In this document: positions 24,368 through 31,828 of the stretch, piece after piece
Position numbering within the stretch: the first letter of the stretch is position 1
Layout of the letters: every line of letters begins with the position of its first letter
Assembly: GCA_002419135.1 (NCBI GenBank)
Contig: DIFM01000049.1
Coordinates: forward strand, 1 to 36,775
Source of the DNA: Dehalococcoidia bacterium UBA5748
GTDB lineage: Bacteria > Chloroflexota > Dehalococcoidia > Dehalococcoidales > UBA5627
Direction: 5' to 3'
DNA length: 36,775 nt
Position numbers and translations under genes: made by a program
Notes under the pieces: generated by a model
Databases searched by the model: none
Told to the model about the DNA's origin: nothing
What the model saw: only the letters and a program-made list of their open reading frames with translations

Positions 24368-24456
24368 CCCCAAAATTAATACTGGACATATTGTTGTTAA
24401 AGCAGATATAATATTATAATTAAAAATACCGACATAATTAGATTAGGAAAGGAGAT

Positions 24457-24529
24457 GCCCACATAGCTCAGTTGGTAGAGCACGTTCTTGGTAAGAACGG
24501 GGTCATCAGTTCGAATCTGATTGTGGGCT
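24457..24529 (+). tRNA. tRNA-Thr (anticodon GGU)
   Basis: The acceptor stem GCCCACA pairs with TGTGGGC. The anticodon stem CGTTC/GAACG holds the loop TTGGTAA, so the anticodon is GGU (ACC/ACU). CCA is not encoded. It lies 19 bp before tuf, and a TATAAT at 24407-24412 lies upstream of it. Confidence 0.94.
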
Positions 24530-24548
24530 TAAATCAAAGGGGGGAAAA

Positions 24549-25757
24549 ATGGCGAAACAGAAGTTTGATAGAAGTAAACCACATTGTAACATTGGCACCA
24601 TCGGTCACGTGGACCATGGTAAGACAACATTGACGGCTGCGATTACTTTCATATTGTCTAAACAGCCGTGGAGTCATACGGAGTATCGTGCATTCGATAG
24701 TATCGATAATGCTCCGGAAGAAAGAGCGCGCGGTGTTACCATTGCTATTTCTCATATCGAATATGAAACCGAAACCAGGCATTATGCTCATGTAGATTGT
24801 CCGGGACACGCAGACTTCATCAAGAATATGATTACAGGCGCTGCCCAGATGGATGGCGCAATACTGGTAGTCAGCGCCCCCGATGGCCCGATGCCTCAGA
24901 CCAGGGAGCATGTCTTGCTCGCTCATCAGGTTGAAGTGCCGAAAATGGTAGTTGCTCTTAATAAAGTAGATATGATGGAAGATCCCGAGTTGTTGGAGCT
25001 TGTTGAGATGGAAGTCAGGGAACTGCTTACCAAGAATCACTATGATGGTGATGATGTTCCTATTGTTCATGTCAGCGCTCTCAAAGCTCTGGAATGCGGT
25101 TGCGGCAAGGAAGATTGCCAGTGGTGCGGAGCTATCTTAAAACTGATGGCAGCCGTTGATTCATATATTCCTATTCCGGAAAGGCCCAAGGACAAACCTT
25201 TCCTGATGTCGATTGAAGATGTTTTCAGCATCAAAGGCCGTGGCACGGTAGCCACCGGTAGAGTTGAAAGGGGTGTTGTTAAACCCGGAGATGATGTAGA
25301 AATTGTCGGTCTTCATCATGAACCGAAGAAGGTTGTTGCAACCAGCCTTGAAATGTTCCATAAGTTTTTGGACATAAGCGAACCCGGCGATGCCGTTGGT
25401 GTTCTATTAAGAGGTATTGAGCGTGAAGATATCGAACGTGGCCAGGTTTTGGCTGCCCCCGGAAGTATCAAGCCGCATACTTATGCCGATGCCGAGGTTT
25501 ATGTACTTTCAAAAGAAGAAGGCGGCAGACATACACCGTTCTTTAACGGCTACAAACCGCAATTCTACATCAGGACCACTGATATTACCGGTTCTATCGA
25601 ATTGGAGCCGGGTGTTGAAATGGTTATGCCCGGTGATAACACCAAAATGAAAATAAAACTTATTTATCCGGTAGCCCTTGAAAAAGGTTTAAGTTTTGCA
25701 ATCAGAGAAGGGGGCAGGACAGTAGGCGCCGGAACTATTACCAATATCATAGAATAA
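24549..25757 (+). CDS. tuf: Elongation factor Tu
   Basis: This 402-residue GTPase delivers aminoacyl-tRNA to the ribosome. Motifs are GHVDHGKT (G1), RGVTI with the switch I threonine, DCPGH (G3), NKVD (G4) and SALKAL (G5), followed by the two beta-barrel domains. After SALKAL there is a cysteine insertion, C-x-C-x4-C-x2-C (Cys183, 185, 190, 193), which E. coli EF-Tu lacks and which looks like a zinc knuckle. Switch I also differs from the usual GITINTAHVEY, reading GVTIAISHIEY. The ATG follows GGGGGG directly after tRNA-Thr(GGU), the same arrangement as E. coli thrT-tufB. rpmG starts 1 bp after the stop. Confidence 0.98.
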   Translation: MAKQKFDRSKPHCNIGTIGHVDHGKTTLTAAITFILSKQPWSHTEYRAFDSIDNAPEERARGVTIAISHIEYETETRHYAHVDCPGHADFIKNMITGAAQMDGAILVVSAPDGPMPQTREHVLLAHQVEVPKMVVALNKVDMMEDPELLELVEMEVRELLTKNHYDGDDVPIVHVSALKALECGCGKEDCQWCGAILKLMAAVDSYIPIPERPKDKPFLMSIEDVFSIKGRGTVATGRVERGVVKPGDDVEIVGLHHEPKKVVATSLEMFHKFLDISEPGDAVGVLLRGIEREDIERGQVLAAPGSIKPHTYADAEVYVLSKEEGGRHTPFFNGYKPQFYIRTTDITGSIELEPGVEMVMPGDNTKMKIKLIYPVALEKGLSFAIREGGRTVGAGTITNIIE

Positions 25758-25758
25758 T

Positions 25759-25929
25759 ATGGCTAAGAAAAAGACGGATGCCCGTAATGTGATTCACCTT
25801 GCATGTACCGAATGTAAGGAAAGAACTTATACGACTGAAAAAAATAAGAGAAATGACCCTCAGAGGTTAGAGCTAAAGAAATATTGTCCGCGTTGTCGTA
25901 CCAGCCAACTTCACAGGGAGGTAAAGTAA
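25759..25929 (+). CDS. rpmG: 50S ribosomal protein L33 (bL33)
   Basis: This 56-residue zinc-binding form of bL33 sits near the E site of the large subunit. Two CxxC knuckles are present (CTEC and CPRC), so it is the zinc-containing type. The N-terminus MAKKKTDARNVIHLACTECK and the C-terminus QLHREVK are typical. The ATG overlaps the spacer after the tuf stop. The rpmG-secE-nusG order is standard. Confidence 0.96.
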   Translation: MAKKKTDARNVIHLACTECKERTYTTEKNKRNDPQRLELKKYCPRCRTSQLHREVK

Positions 25930-25956
25930 TACTTTCCGTAAAAGGAGGTATGACAT

Positions 25957-26175
25957 ATGGCTCAGACAACGCAGTCCGCTGAAAAAAAAGGGCGAGGGTT
26001 TAAGCTTTTCGGTAACGTTATAGCCGAACTGAAAAAGGTAACGTGGCTTTCCAGAAGGGAAGCGATTTACCTCACAGGTTTGGTGTTGCTTGTTGCTGTT
26101 ATCGTTGGTCTTATACTTGGCGGGATAGATTGGATATTCAGTCTTCTTATCGAAAAAATATTTGCTGGTAGTTAG
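25957..26175 (+). CDS. secE: Preprotein translocase subunit SecE
   Basis: This 72-residue membrane protein clamps the SecY channel. It has a short amphipathic part with the conserved FGNVIAELKKVTWLSRREA and one C-terminal transmembrane helix (about residues 45-66), the single-span form common outside Proteobacteria. AAGGAGG precedes the ATG. It lies 12 bp before the nusG frame. Confidence 0.95.
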   Translation: MAQTTQSAEKKGRGFKLFGNVIAELKKVTWLSRREAIYLTGLVLLVAVIVGLILGGIDWIFSLLIEKIFAGS

Positions 26176-26187
26176 TTATTCATTACA

Positions 26188-26766
26188 ATGCAGGAGTTAG
26201 AGATAGACAATACAAGCCAGGTAGGGGAGCAGGTAGCTGTGGATCAAGAGAAATGGTACGCTGTCCATACTTATTCCGGCTATGAGGAGCGGGTAAAGAA
26301 GAATCTTGACCAGCGCATCGGTTCAATGGATGCCAATCAGGATATATTCAGGATTGTTATCCCCACCGAAGAGGAAGTAGAAGTAAAAAACGGACAGAGG
26401 CGTACTATCACCCGTAAGATATTACCCGGATACATTCTTGTTCAGATGAAAATGAACGACTTTAGCTGGAGTATTGTGAGAAATACCCCCGGGGTAACCG
26501 GGTTCGTAAGCGGCGGTAACAAGCCGGTTCCGCTTCAGGATAACGAGGTTAAGCAGATTATGAGACAGATGGAAGCTGAAGTTCCCAAGGTTAAAGTGGG
26601 TTTTAAACAGGGGCAGAGTGTTAAGGTAATAGATGGTCCTTTCATCGATTTTATCGGAACGGTCGATGAAATAGACCTTGAAAAAGGCAAGGTAAAAGTA
26701 TTGCTTTCCTTGTTCGGACGTGAAACTCCCGTAAAATTGGATTTTCTACAAGTAGAAAAGCTTTAA
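26188..26766 (+). CDS. nusG: Transcription termination/antitermination factor NusG
   Basis: NusG binds RNA polymerase and links it to Rho or the ribosome. The NGN domain starts at KWYAVHTYSGYEERVKKNLDQRI and includes LPGYILVQMKMND and RNTPGVTGFVSGGNKPVPL. The KOW domain carries KQGQSVKVIDGPFIDFIGTVDEIDLEKGKVKVLLSLFGRETPVKLDF. The first ATG (26188) gives 192 residues but has no ribosome site. A GTG at 26239 has GGGGAG 9 nt upstream and would give 175 residues starting MDQEKWYAVH, closer to other NusG proteins; it may be the true start. Confidence 0.96.
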   Translation: MQELEIDNTSQVGEQVAVDQEKWYAVHTYSGYEERVKKNLDQRIGSMDANQDIFRIVIPTEEEVEVKNGQRRTITRKILPGYILVQMKMNDFSWSIVRNTPGVTGFVSGGNKPVPLQDNEVKQIMRQMEAEVPKVKVGFKQGQSVKVIDGPFIDFIGTVDEIDLEKGKVKVLLSLFGRETPVKLDFLQVEKL

Positions 26767-26798
26767 AGGGTTTGTGAAGATTCCCGGAGGAAATATAA

Positions 26799-27221
26799 GT
26801 GGCAAAAAAAGTTAAAGCAATAGTAAAGTTGCAGATTGCGGCCGGTCAGGCCAATCCTGCGCCCCCGGTTGGTCCTGCGTTGGGTCAACATGGCGTCAAT
26901 ATAATGGGCTTTTGCAAGGAATATAATGAGCGAACATCCAAATACGCCGGCTCTATTATTCCTGTTGAAATAACCATATTTGTTGATAGAACGTATAAGT
27001 TTGTAACGAAGACCCCTCCGACATCCGATTTGCTGAAGAAGGCATTGGGTGTGCCGAAGGGTGCCGGAACTACGGGGCATGCTCCGAATATGGTATTATC
27101 AAAGGAAAAGCTGAGAGAGATTGCCCAGATTAAAGCCAAGGATTTGAATTCGATTGATATCGAAGGGGCGGAAAAAACAGTTTTAGGTACCGCAAGAAGT
27201 ATGGGGATTGGAATAGAGTAA
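26799..27221 (+). CDS. rplK: 50S ribosomal protein L11 (uL11)
   Basis: This 140-residue protein forms part of the GTPase-associated centre with 23S rRNA. The proline-rich N-terminal switch region AGQANPAPPVGPALGQHGVNIMGFCKEYNE is conserved, as is the C-terminal rRNA-binding domain (AQIKAKDLNSIDIEGAEKTVLGTARSMGI). The GTG start is preceded by CGGAGG. It lies 1 bp before rplA, so translation is probably coupled. Confidence 0.97.
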   Translation: MAKKVKAIVKLQIAAGQANPAPPVGPALGQHGVNIMGFCKEYNERTSKYAGSIIPVEITIFVDRTYKFVTKTPPTSDLLKKALGVPKGAGTTGHAPNMVLSKEKLREIAQIKAKDLNSIDIEGAEKTVLGTARSMGIGIE

Positions 27222-27222
27222 G

Positions 27223-27930
27223 ATGGCAGATAGAGGAAAAAAATACAACGAAGCAGCAGGGTTAATAGAAAAAGATAGGGCGTATACACCGGAGGAGGCT
27301 GTCGAGCTGGCAAAGAAAACCAGTACAGCTAAATTCGATGAAACGCTTGAATTGCATTTAAAAATGGGTGTCGACCCCCGAAATGCGACACAGCAGGTCA
27401 GGGGCGTTGCGCTTTTACCGCATGGGCTGGGTAAAAAGATACGCATATTGGTATTTGCGCAGGGTGAAGCTGAAAAAATAGCTACCACAGCCGGAGCCGA
27501 TTACGTCGGCAGTGAAGATATCGTTAAACAGATAGAGGGTGGATGGCTTGATTTTGATGCAGCTATCGCAACACCGGAAATGATGGGAAAGGTCGGCAAG
27601 CTGGGTAAGATTCTGGGTAGAAAGGGCTTAATGCCCAATCCCAAAGCCGGTACCGTAGTTGTTGCCGAAGACCTTCCAAGAGTGATCGAGGATGCCCGCA
27701 AAGGGCGTGTCGAATTCAAGCTCGACCGTAATGCCATTATTCATCTTCCCTTGGGAAAGATGAGTTTTGATGCCGAAAAATTAAGCGAAAATATGATAGC
27801 GGTTATTGAAGCGATTATCAAGGCAAAACCGGTCGGTGCCAAAGGTCAGTATATAAAGAGCGCCTATATTTCTTCTACAATGGGGCCCGGTATTAAACTA
27901 GACCTTAAAGCAATTATGGCTACTGCTTAG
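27223..27930 (+). CDS. rplA: 50S ribosomal protein L1 (uL1)
   Basis: This 235-residue protein forms the L1 stalk and in many bacteria represses the rplKA mRNA. Conserved parts are TAKFDETLELHLKMGVDPR, VRGVALLPHGLGKKIRILVFAQGE, GKVGKLGKILGRKGLMPNPKAGTV and KGQYIKSAYISSTMGPGIKLD. The length is normal. It starts directly after rplK. The next gene, rplJ, is separated by about 180 bp containing an L10 leader. Confidence 0.97.
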   Translation: MADRGKKYNEAAGLIEKDRAYTPEEAVELAKKTSTAKFDETLELHLKMGVDPRNATQQVRGVALLPHGLGKKIRILVFAQGEAEKIATTAGADYVGSEDIVKQIEGGWLDFDAAIATPEMMGKVGKLGKILGRKGLMPNPKAGTVVVAEDLPRVIEDARKGRVEFKLDRNAIIHLPLGKMSFDAEKLSENMIAVIEAIIKAKPVGAKGQYIKSAYISSTMGPGIKLDLKAIMATA

Positions 27931-27964
27931 TAGTATAATTAACAATATTATAATTATTACGCCA

Positions 27965-28030
27965 GTCTCATCCGGAGACAGCGGGTGCCTTATAAAGGCT
28001 TAAAAATACCTGCCGAGGATTGAGGGCATG
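27965..28030 (+). ncRNA. Ribosomal protein L10 leader
   Basis: The segment has the L10-leader hallmarks: GGAGACAGCGGGTGCC, then GGCTTAA, then CCTGCCGAGG, which pairs back with the CAGCGGGTG part. The L10-(L12)n complex binds such leaders to repress rplJL. Two TATAAT-like boxes lie at the 5' side (around 27933-27954), so a local promoter is possible. Confidence 0.85.
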
Positions 28031-28052
28031 ATAGAACTATTTGTTTTTATTC

Positions 28053-28087
28053 AAGTCCTTGCCGCGCAGGTGCAGGGACTTTTTTAT
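28053..28087 (+). terminator. Attenuator in the rplJ leader
   Basis: AAGTCCTTGC and GCAGGGACTT form a 10-bp stem containing one mismatch-type pair, followed by TTTTTTATTT. It lies between the L10 leader and the rplJ ribosome site, so it can terminate transcription before rplJL, as described for the Bacillus rplJL leader. Confidence 0.8.
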
Positions 28088-28111
28088 TTAGATGAACAGG
28101 AGGTGATAAGG

Positions 28112-28633
28112 ATGAAAAGAGCGGAAAAAGCAAAGCTGGTTGAGGGTATTCAGGATGCCATGACCAGGTGTAAAGTCGGCATTATGACTGAATATCTGGG
28201 AATGAAGAACGCCGACCTTACTCTTTTAAGACGCAAGTTGGGAGAAGCCGGTATTGATTACATTGTAGTTAAAAATACACTGGCAAGATTCGCTGCGGAT
28301 AATTCAAACAAGAGCTTTCTAAAAGAAAAGCTCACCGGACCGATGGCTGTGGCTTTTGGCTACGATGATGAAGTGGTACCCGCAAAATTGTTAGTTCAGT
28401 TTGTTGATGCTTCTGAAACTCCGTTAAAAATTAAAGGCGGATTCATCGGCGACCAGTTATTGACCGATGAAGACGTAAAAACATTGGCCAAGATACCGCC
28501 AAAGGATATCCTATTGGCACAGGTGCTGGGCGCTATGCAGGGCCCGATATCCGGTTTTGTCAATGTATGCGCAGCGCCGATACGAGGGCTGGTTACTGTC
28601 CTGCAAGCCAGGGCTGATAAATTAGAAGGTTAA
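28112..28633 (+). CDS. rplJ: 50S ribosomal protein L10 (uL10)
   Basis: This 173-residue protein anchors the L7/L12 dimers to the large subunit. The frame is open further upstream to 28028, but that part covers the attenuator. The ATG at 28112 has AGGAGGTGAT before it and starts a typical L10 (MKRAEKAKLVEGIQDAMTR). Conserved parts are LRRKLGEAGIDYIVVKNTLARFA and LTGPMAVAF. The C-terminal helix that binds L12 dimers ends the protein. Expression is expected to follow the preceding L10 leader. Confidence 0.96.
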   Translation: MKRAEKAKLVEGIQDAMTRCKVGIMTEYLGMKNADLTLLRRKLGEAGIDYIVVKNTLARFAADNSNKSFLKEKLTGPMAVAFGYDDEVVPAKLLVQFVDASETPLKIKGGFIGDQLLTDEDVKTLAKIPPKDILLAQVLGAMQGPISGFVNVCAAPIRGLVTVLQARADKLEG

Positions 28634-28681
28634 CAATTATTAAAATATAAAATCTGGTAAAAAAAGGAAGGAAAAATAAAA

Positions 28682-29065
28682 ATGGAAGATAAAACGCAGC
28701 AGGTAATCGATATTGTTAAAGAAATGACGGTTCTTGAATTATCAAAACTGGTTAAAGCCCTTGAAGAAGAATTCGGTGTTAGTGCCGCCGCTCCTATGAT
28801 GGCTGCAGTTGCTGCTCCGGCTGATGCCGGCAGTGCCAAACCGGAAGAAGAGAAGACAGAGTTCAACGTAACTCTCAAAGAAATCGGCGCCAATAAAATC
28901 AATGTTATCAGGGTTGTGCGCGAATTGACCCAGTTGGGGCTGAAAGAATCAAAAGACCTGGTAGAAGGTGCGCCCAAGCTGGTAAAGGAAGCTGTCAGCA
29001 AGGATGAGGCGGCTTCAGCCAAAGCAAAGCTGGAAGAAGTCGGCGCTACTGTAGAAGTCAGCTAG
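28682..29065 (+). CDS. rplL: 50S ribosomal protein L7/L12 (bL12)
   Basis: This 127-residue stalk protein recruits translation factors. It has an N-terminal dimerisation domain (VIDIVKEMTVLELSKLVKALEEEFGV), an Ala/Pro-rich hinge, and the factor-binding C-terminal domain (EFNVTLKEIGANKINVIRVVRELTQLGLKESKDLVEGAPKLVKE). AAGGAAGG precedes the ATG. It ends the cluster: a terminator follows, and rpoB is not downstream. Confidence 0.97.
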   Translation: MEDKTQQVIDIVKEMTVLELSKLVKALEEEFGVSAAAPMMAAVAAPADAGSAKPEEEKTEFNVTLKEIGANKINVIRVVRELTQLGLKESKDLVEGAPKLVKEAVSKDEAASAKAKLEEVGATVEVS

Positions 29066-29106
29066 AGTCATAACTCCTAACCAACAAAAGAATAGCAGAT
29101 AACAAT

Positions 29107-29148
29107 GACCGCCCGGATGCGTGTTGTCCGGCGGTCGTTTGTTATTTT
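29107..29148 (+). terminator. Terminator after rplL
   Basis: GACCGCCCGGA and TCCGGCGGTC pair with one bulged base around a 9-nt loop, followed by GTTTGTTATTTT. Confidence 0.8.
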
Positions 29149-29224
29149 GCGTATTTCTTGAAACACGTACTTAAAGATTGTATAATTCGTGCACGTGTAG
29201 ACTTTAATCCGGAGGGACTGGCAG

Positions 29225-29482
29225 ATGCTCTCAACCGAATATGTTCCCCTGATGGTTATCGGTGCTGTTTTTCTGGTAATAGGTATAGTCGTAATCATTA
29301 TCGGTATAAAAGAGGAAAAAGATTATTGCAACGACATATCGAATAAAGCTGATGTGCGTAAATATCTGGAACACAGGTCCGACAAAATACAGGCATGGGG
29401 ATTTAAAGTAGGTGGTGTAACTGCTATTATAATCGGTTTAGTTCTATTGATTATGGGTATCATCTTCTGGCTTTGGGGCTGA
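29225..29482 (+). CDS. Small two-helix membrane protein, function unknown (85 aa)
   Basis: This is an 85-residue protein with two strongly hydrophobic segments (about residues 8-26 and 58-83) joined by a charged loop (KEEKDYCNDISNKADVRKYLEHRSDK). The likely topology puts both ends on the same side of the membrane. GGAGGG lies 8 nt before the ATG. Its last 39 bp overlap, tail to tail, the end of the DUF502 gene on the other strand. I recognise no family. Confidence 0.7.
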   Translation: MLSTEYVPLMVIGAVFLVIGIVVIIIGIKEEKDYCNDISNKADVRKYLEHRSDKIQAWGFKVGGVTAIIIGLVLLIMGIIFWLWG

Positions 29483-30169
29483 TTCTATAACCCTGGCAAT
29501 ATCATCGGGCGCCTTCAGCAACGTCTTTCCACACAGGACTGAATCCGGAATAATCATTCCGCCGGAAACTACCATTTTTATGCATTCGTCGATTTTTAAA
29601 TCGGTATGAATTATTTCTTCTCCGCTGATTATCTCAAAATATCCGGATGTGGGAACGGGGGAGGTCGGAATATAAACACCGTAGAGCGTCTCTCCGGAGG
29701 CGCCCTTAAATTCATTGGTTACAAAAGCCGGTGCCAGCATACCCTTTCTGGGGAATTCAACGAATACTACTTCCCGAAATGCCGCTTTATTCATACCGGC
29801 GCCGGAAAGACTTTCTATTACCTGCTTAACACCGTTATATAATTGTTTAAAAATGGGAACGCGGTTAATCAGGTTCTCGGAAAAATTAACCATTTTCTTT
29901 CCGAGGTAATTACTGGTGACGACCCCCACTATATAAATAATAAGTACTGCGGTAATAAACCCAAGCCCTGTGATTTCATTATAGTTTGGGTTGAAATAGG
30001 TTATGATATCCATTATTACCGGCTGCAGTATATCGTCGATTTTAATAAAAAGCCATATAAATATATATATAGCTACAGCAAGAGGTATAACAACCAGAAA
30101 ACCGGCTAAAAAATTGTTTCTCAGGTTTCTCAGAAGCCAATGACCGCGGCTCTCTTTCTTTTTTACCAT
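29444..30169 (-). CDS. DUF502 family membrane protein
   Basis: This is a 241-residue protein of the DUF502 family, whose function is unknown. Two transmembrane helices (about residues 20-42 and 68-90) flank a short segment containing the family's DDILQP. The soluble part carries the family motifs RVPIFKQLYNGVKQVIESL, FVEFPRKGMLAPAFVTNE, LYGVYIPTSPVPTSGYFEII and DECIKMVVSGGMIIPDSV. AGGAAG precedes the ATG by 10 nt. It lies 18 bp after the ComM-like gene on the same strand and may be co-transcribed with it. Confidence 0.92.
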   Translation of the reverse strand: MVKKKESRGHWLLRNLRNNFLAGFLVVIPLAVAIYIFIWLFIKIDDILQPVIMDIITYFNPNYNEITGLGFITAVLIIYIVGVVTSNYLGKKMVNFSENLINRVPIFKQLYNGVKQVIESLSGAGMNKAAFREVVFVEFPRKGMLAPAFVTNEFKGASGETLYGVYIPTSPVPTSGYFEIISGEEIIHTDLKIDECIKMVVSGGMIIPDSVLCGKTLLKAPDDIARVIESAPKPEDDTHNQ

Positions 30170-30187
30170 GAAATTGCACTTCCTGTT

Positions 30188-31714
30188 TTATACTTGACGC
30201 CTCGGTCTGTATTGTATCGCCTCAGCAATGTGATTGGCTTTTATTATAGCACTTTTTTCAAGATCCGCTATGGTTCTGGCAAGTTTTAATATGCGATGGA
30301 AAGCGCGTGCCGAGAGGTTCATTTGTTTCATCGCCGCTTTTAAAAGGCTTTGTGCAGTTTCCTCTGTCTGGCAGAAATTCCTGACCTCTAGCGGTGTCAT
30401 TTCACTGTTGGCTGCGAGTTTTGTACCTTCGAAACGCCGGCGCTGTGCTATTCTGGCTTCGGTAACCCGTTGCTGTACATTTTTTGATTGCTCGCTTAAC
30501 CTCTCATCCGAGAGCTTTTCATAATCAATATGGGGTACTTCAATAAAAATATCTATGCGGTCGAGGAAAGGCCCGCTGATACGTTTCTGGTAGCGGGATA
30601 CCAGCCCAGGGCTGCAGGTGCAGGGGTGGTAGGGGTCTCCATAATAACCGCAGGGGCAGGGGTTCATAGCGCCTACCAGCATGAAATTGGCGGGGAATGT
30701 CAGGCTTCCGCGTGCGCGGCTGATGGTAACGATTTTATCTTCCAGCGGTTGCCTTAGTACTTCAAGCAGTGACTGACCGAATTCCGGTAATTCGTCTAAA
30801 AATAAAACACCCCTGTGGCTTAAGCTGATTTCACCGGGTTTTGGAAAATGCCCTCCTCCTACCAACCCTGCATCGGAAATGGTGTGGTGTGGGGAGCGGA
30901 ACGGGCGCTTACATATTAAGGGAGTATCCGATGGCAGTAATCCACTGGCGCTGTATATGCGGGTGACTTCAAGGGATTCCTCGTTGGTCATCGGAGGTAA
31001 AATACCCGGAAGAGAACGTGCCAGCAGTGTCTTCCCGCTTCCGGGGGGACCGAACATAACTATGTTATGACCTCCGGCGGCAGCAACCTCCAATGCCCTT
31101 TTAACATGCTCCTGCCCTTTTATATGCTCAAAATCAACAAGCGGAGCATTGTTATCATGTGCTTCCATCGGTGTTGATTCACTGTACACAAATTCGGGTG
31201 CGGGGATTTCTCCCAGCAAATAACTTGCCAGTTGTGCAAGCGAGGAAAAGGGGAGGATATTAACGCCTTCTACCAGCGCAGCTTCTTTGGCATCTACTTC
31301 CGGAACGACTATATTCTTAAAACCTTTTTGGTATGCCAGGGCTACCATGGACAGAATTCCGTTGGTATGCCGCAGGCTGCCGTCCAAAGACAATTCTCCC
31401 AGAAATAGGGTGTCAGAAACATCGAATTGTACCTGTTGAGAACTGAAAATAATGCCTATCGCAATAGGCAGGTCGTAAGAAGGCCCGGCTTTTTTTAAGT
31501 CGGCGGGCGCCAGGTTGGCACAAATGTGTTTCATAGGAAAGGTAAAACCCGAATTACGAACTGCCGAGCGTACGCGTTCTTTAGCTTCCGAGACAGCGGC
31601 ATCCGGTAATCCTACGATAGCAAAAAAGGGTAGCCCCGGAGAGATATCGACTTCAACTTCGACAATAGTTCCCTCCAGCCCAGCTAAAGCGCAGCTGTAG
31701 ACTTTTGCTAACAT
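30188..31714 (-). CDS. YifB/ComM-family Mg-chelatase-like AAA ATPase
   Basis: This is a ComM/YifB-type AAA+ ATPase. Characterised ComM is a hexameric helicase that promotes branch migration of integrating DNA during natural transformation. The N-terminal Lon-like domain starts MLAKVYSCALAGLEG and includes GLPDAAVSEAKERVRSAVRNSGF. Walker A is GPPGSGKTLLARSLPGILPP, Walker B is VLFLDELPEF, and a cysteine-bearing insertion (NPCPCGYYGDPYHPCTC) and the C-terminal Mg-chelatase domain follow. The frame extends 12 codons further, to 31750, but the family begins at MLAKV, so I use 31714 (508 aa). No other competence gene is nearby. Confidence 0.93.
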   Translation of the reverse strand: MLAKVYSCALAGLEGTIVEVEVDISPGLPFFAIVGLPDAAVSEAKERVRSAVRNSGFTFPMKHICANLAPADLKKAGPSYDLPIAIGIIFSSQQVQFDVSDTLFLGELSLDGSLRHTNGILSMVALAYQKGFKNIVVPEVDAKEAALVEGVNILPFSSLAQLASYLLGEIPAPEFVYSESTPMEAHDNNAPLVDFEHIKGQEHVKRALEVAAAGGHNIVMFGPPGSGKTLLARSLPGILPPMTNEESLEVTRIYSASGLLPSDTPLICKRPFRSPHHTISDAGLVGGGHFPKPGEISLSHRGVLFLDELPEFGQSLLEVLRQPLEDKIVTISRARGSLTFPANFMLVGAMNPCPCGYYGDPYHPCTCSPGLVSRYQKRISGPFLDRIDIFIEVPHIDYEKLSDERLSEQSKNVQQRVTEARIAQRRRFEGTKLAANSEMTPLEVRNFCQTEETAQSLLKAAMKQMNLSARAFHRILKLARTIADLEKSAIIKANHIAEAIQYRPRRQV

Positions 31715-31828
31715 TGCCTTAATGTTACGTGAAAGCATAAAGTATGTCAATTATAATAATCCGGCATTTTACGGCGCTTTTACCGCAAACTGAGCTTATA
31801 AAGAAAAATAATGCGGGCATAAATTGTA

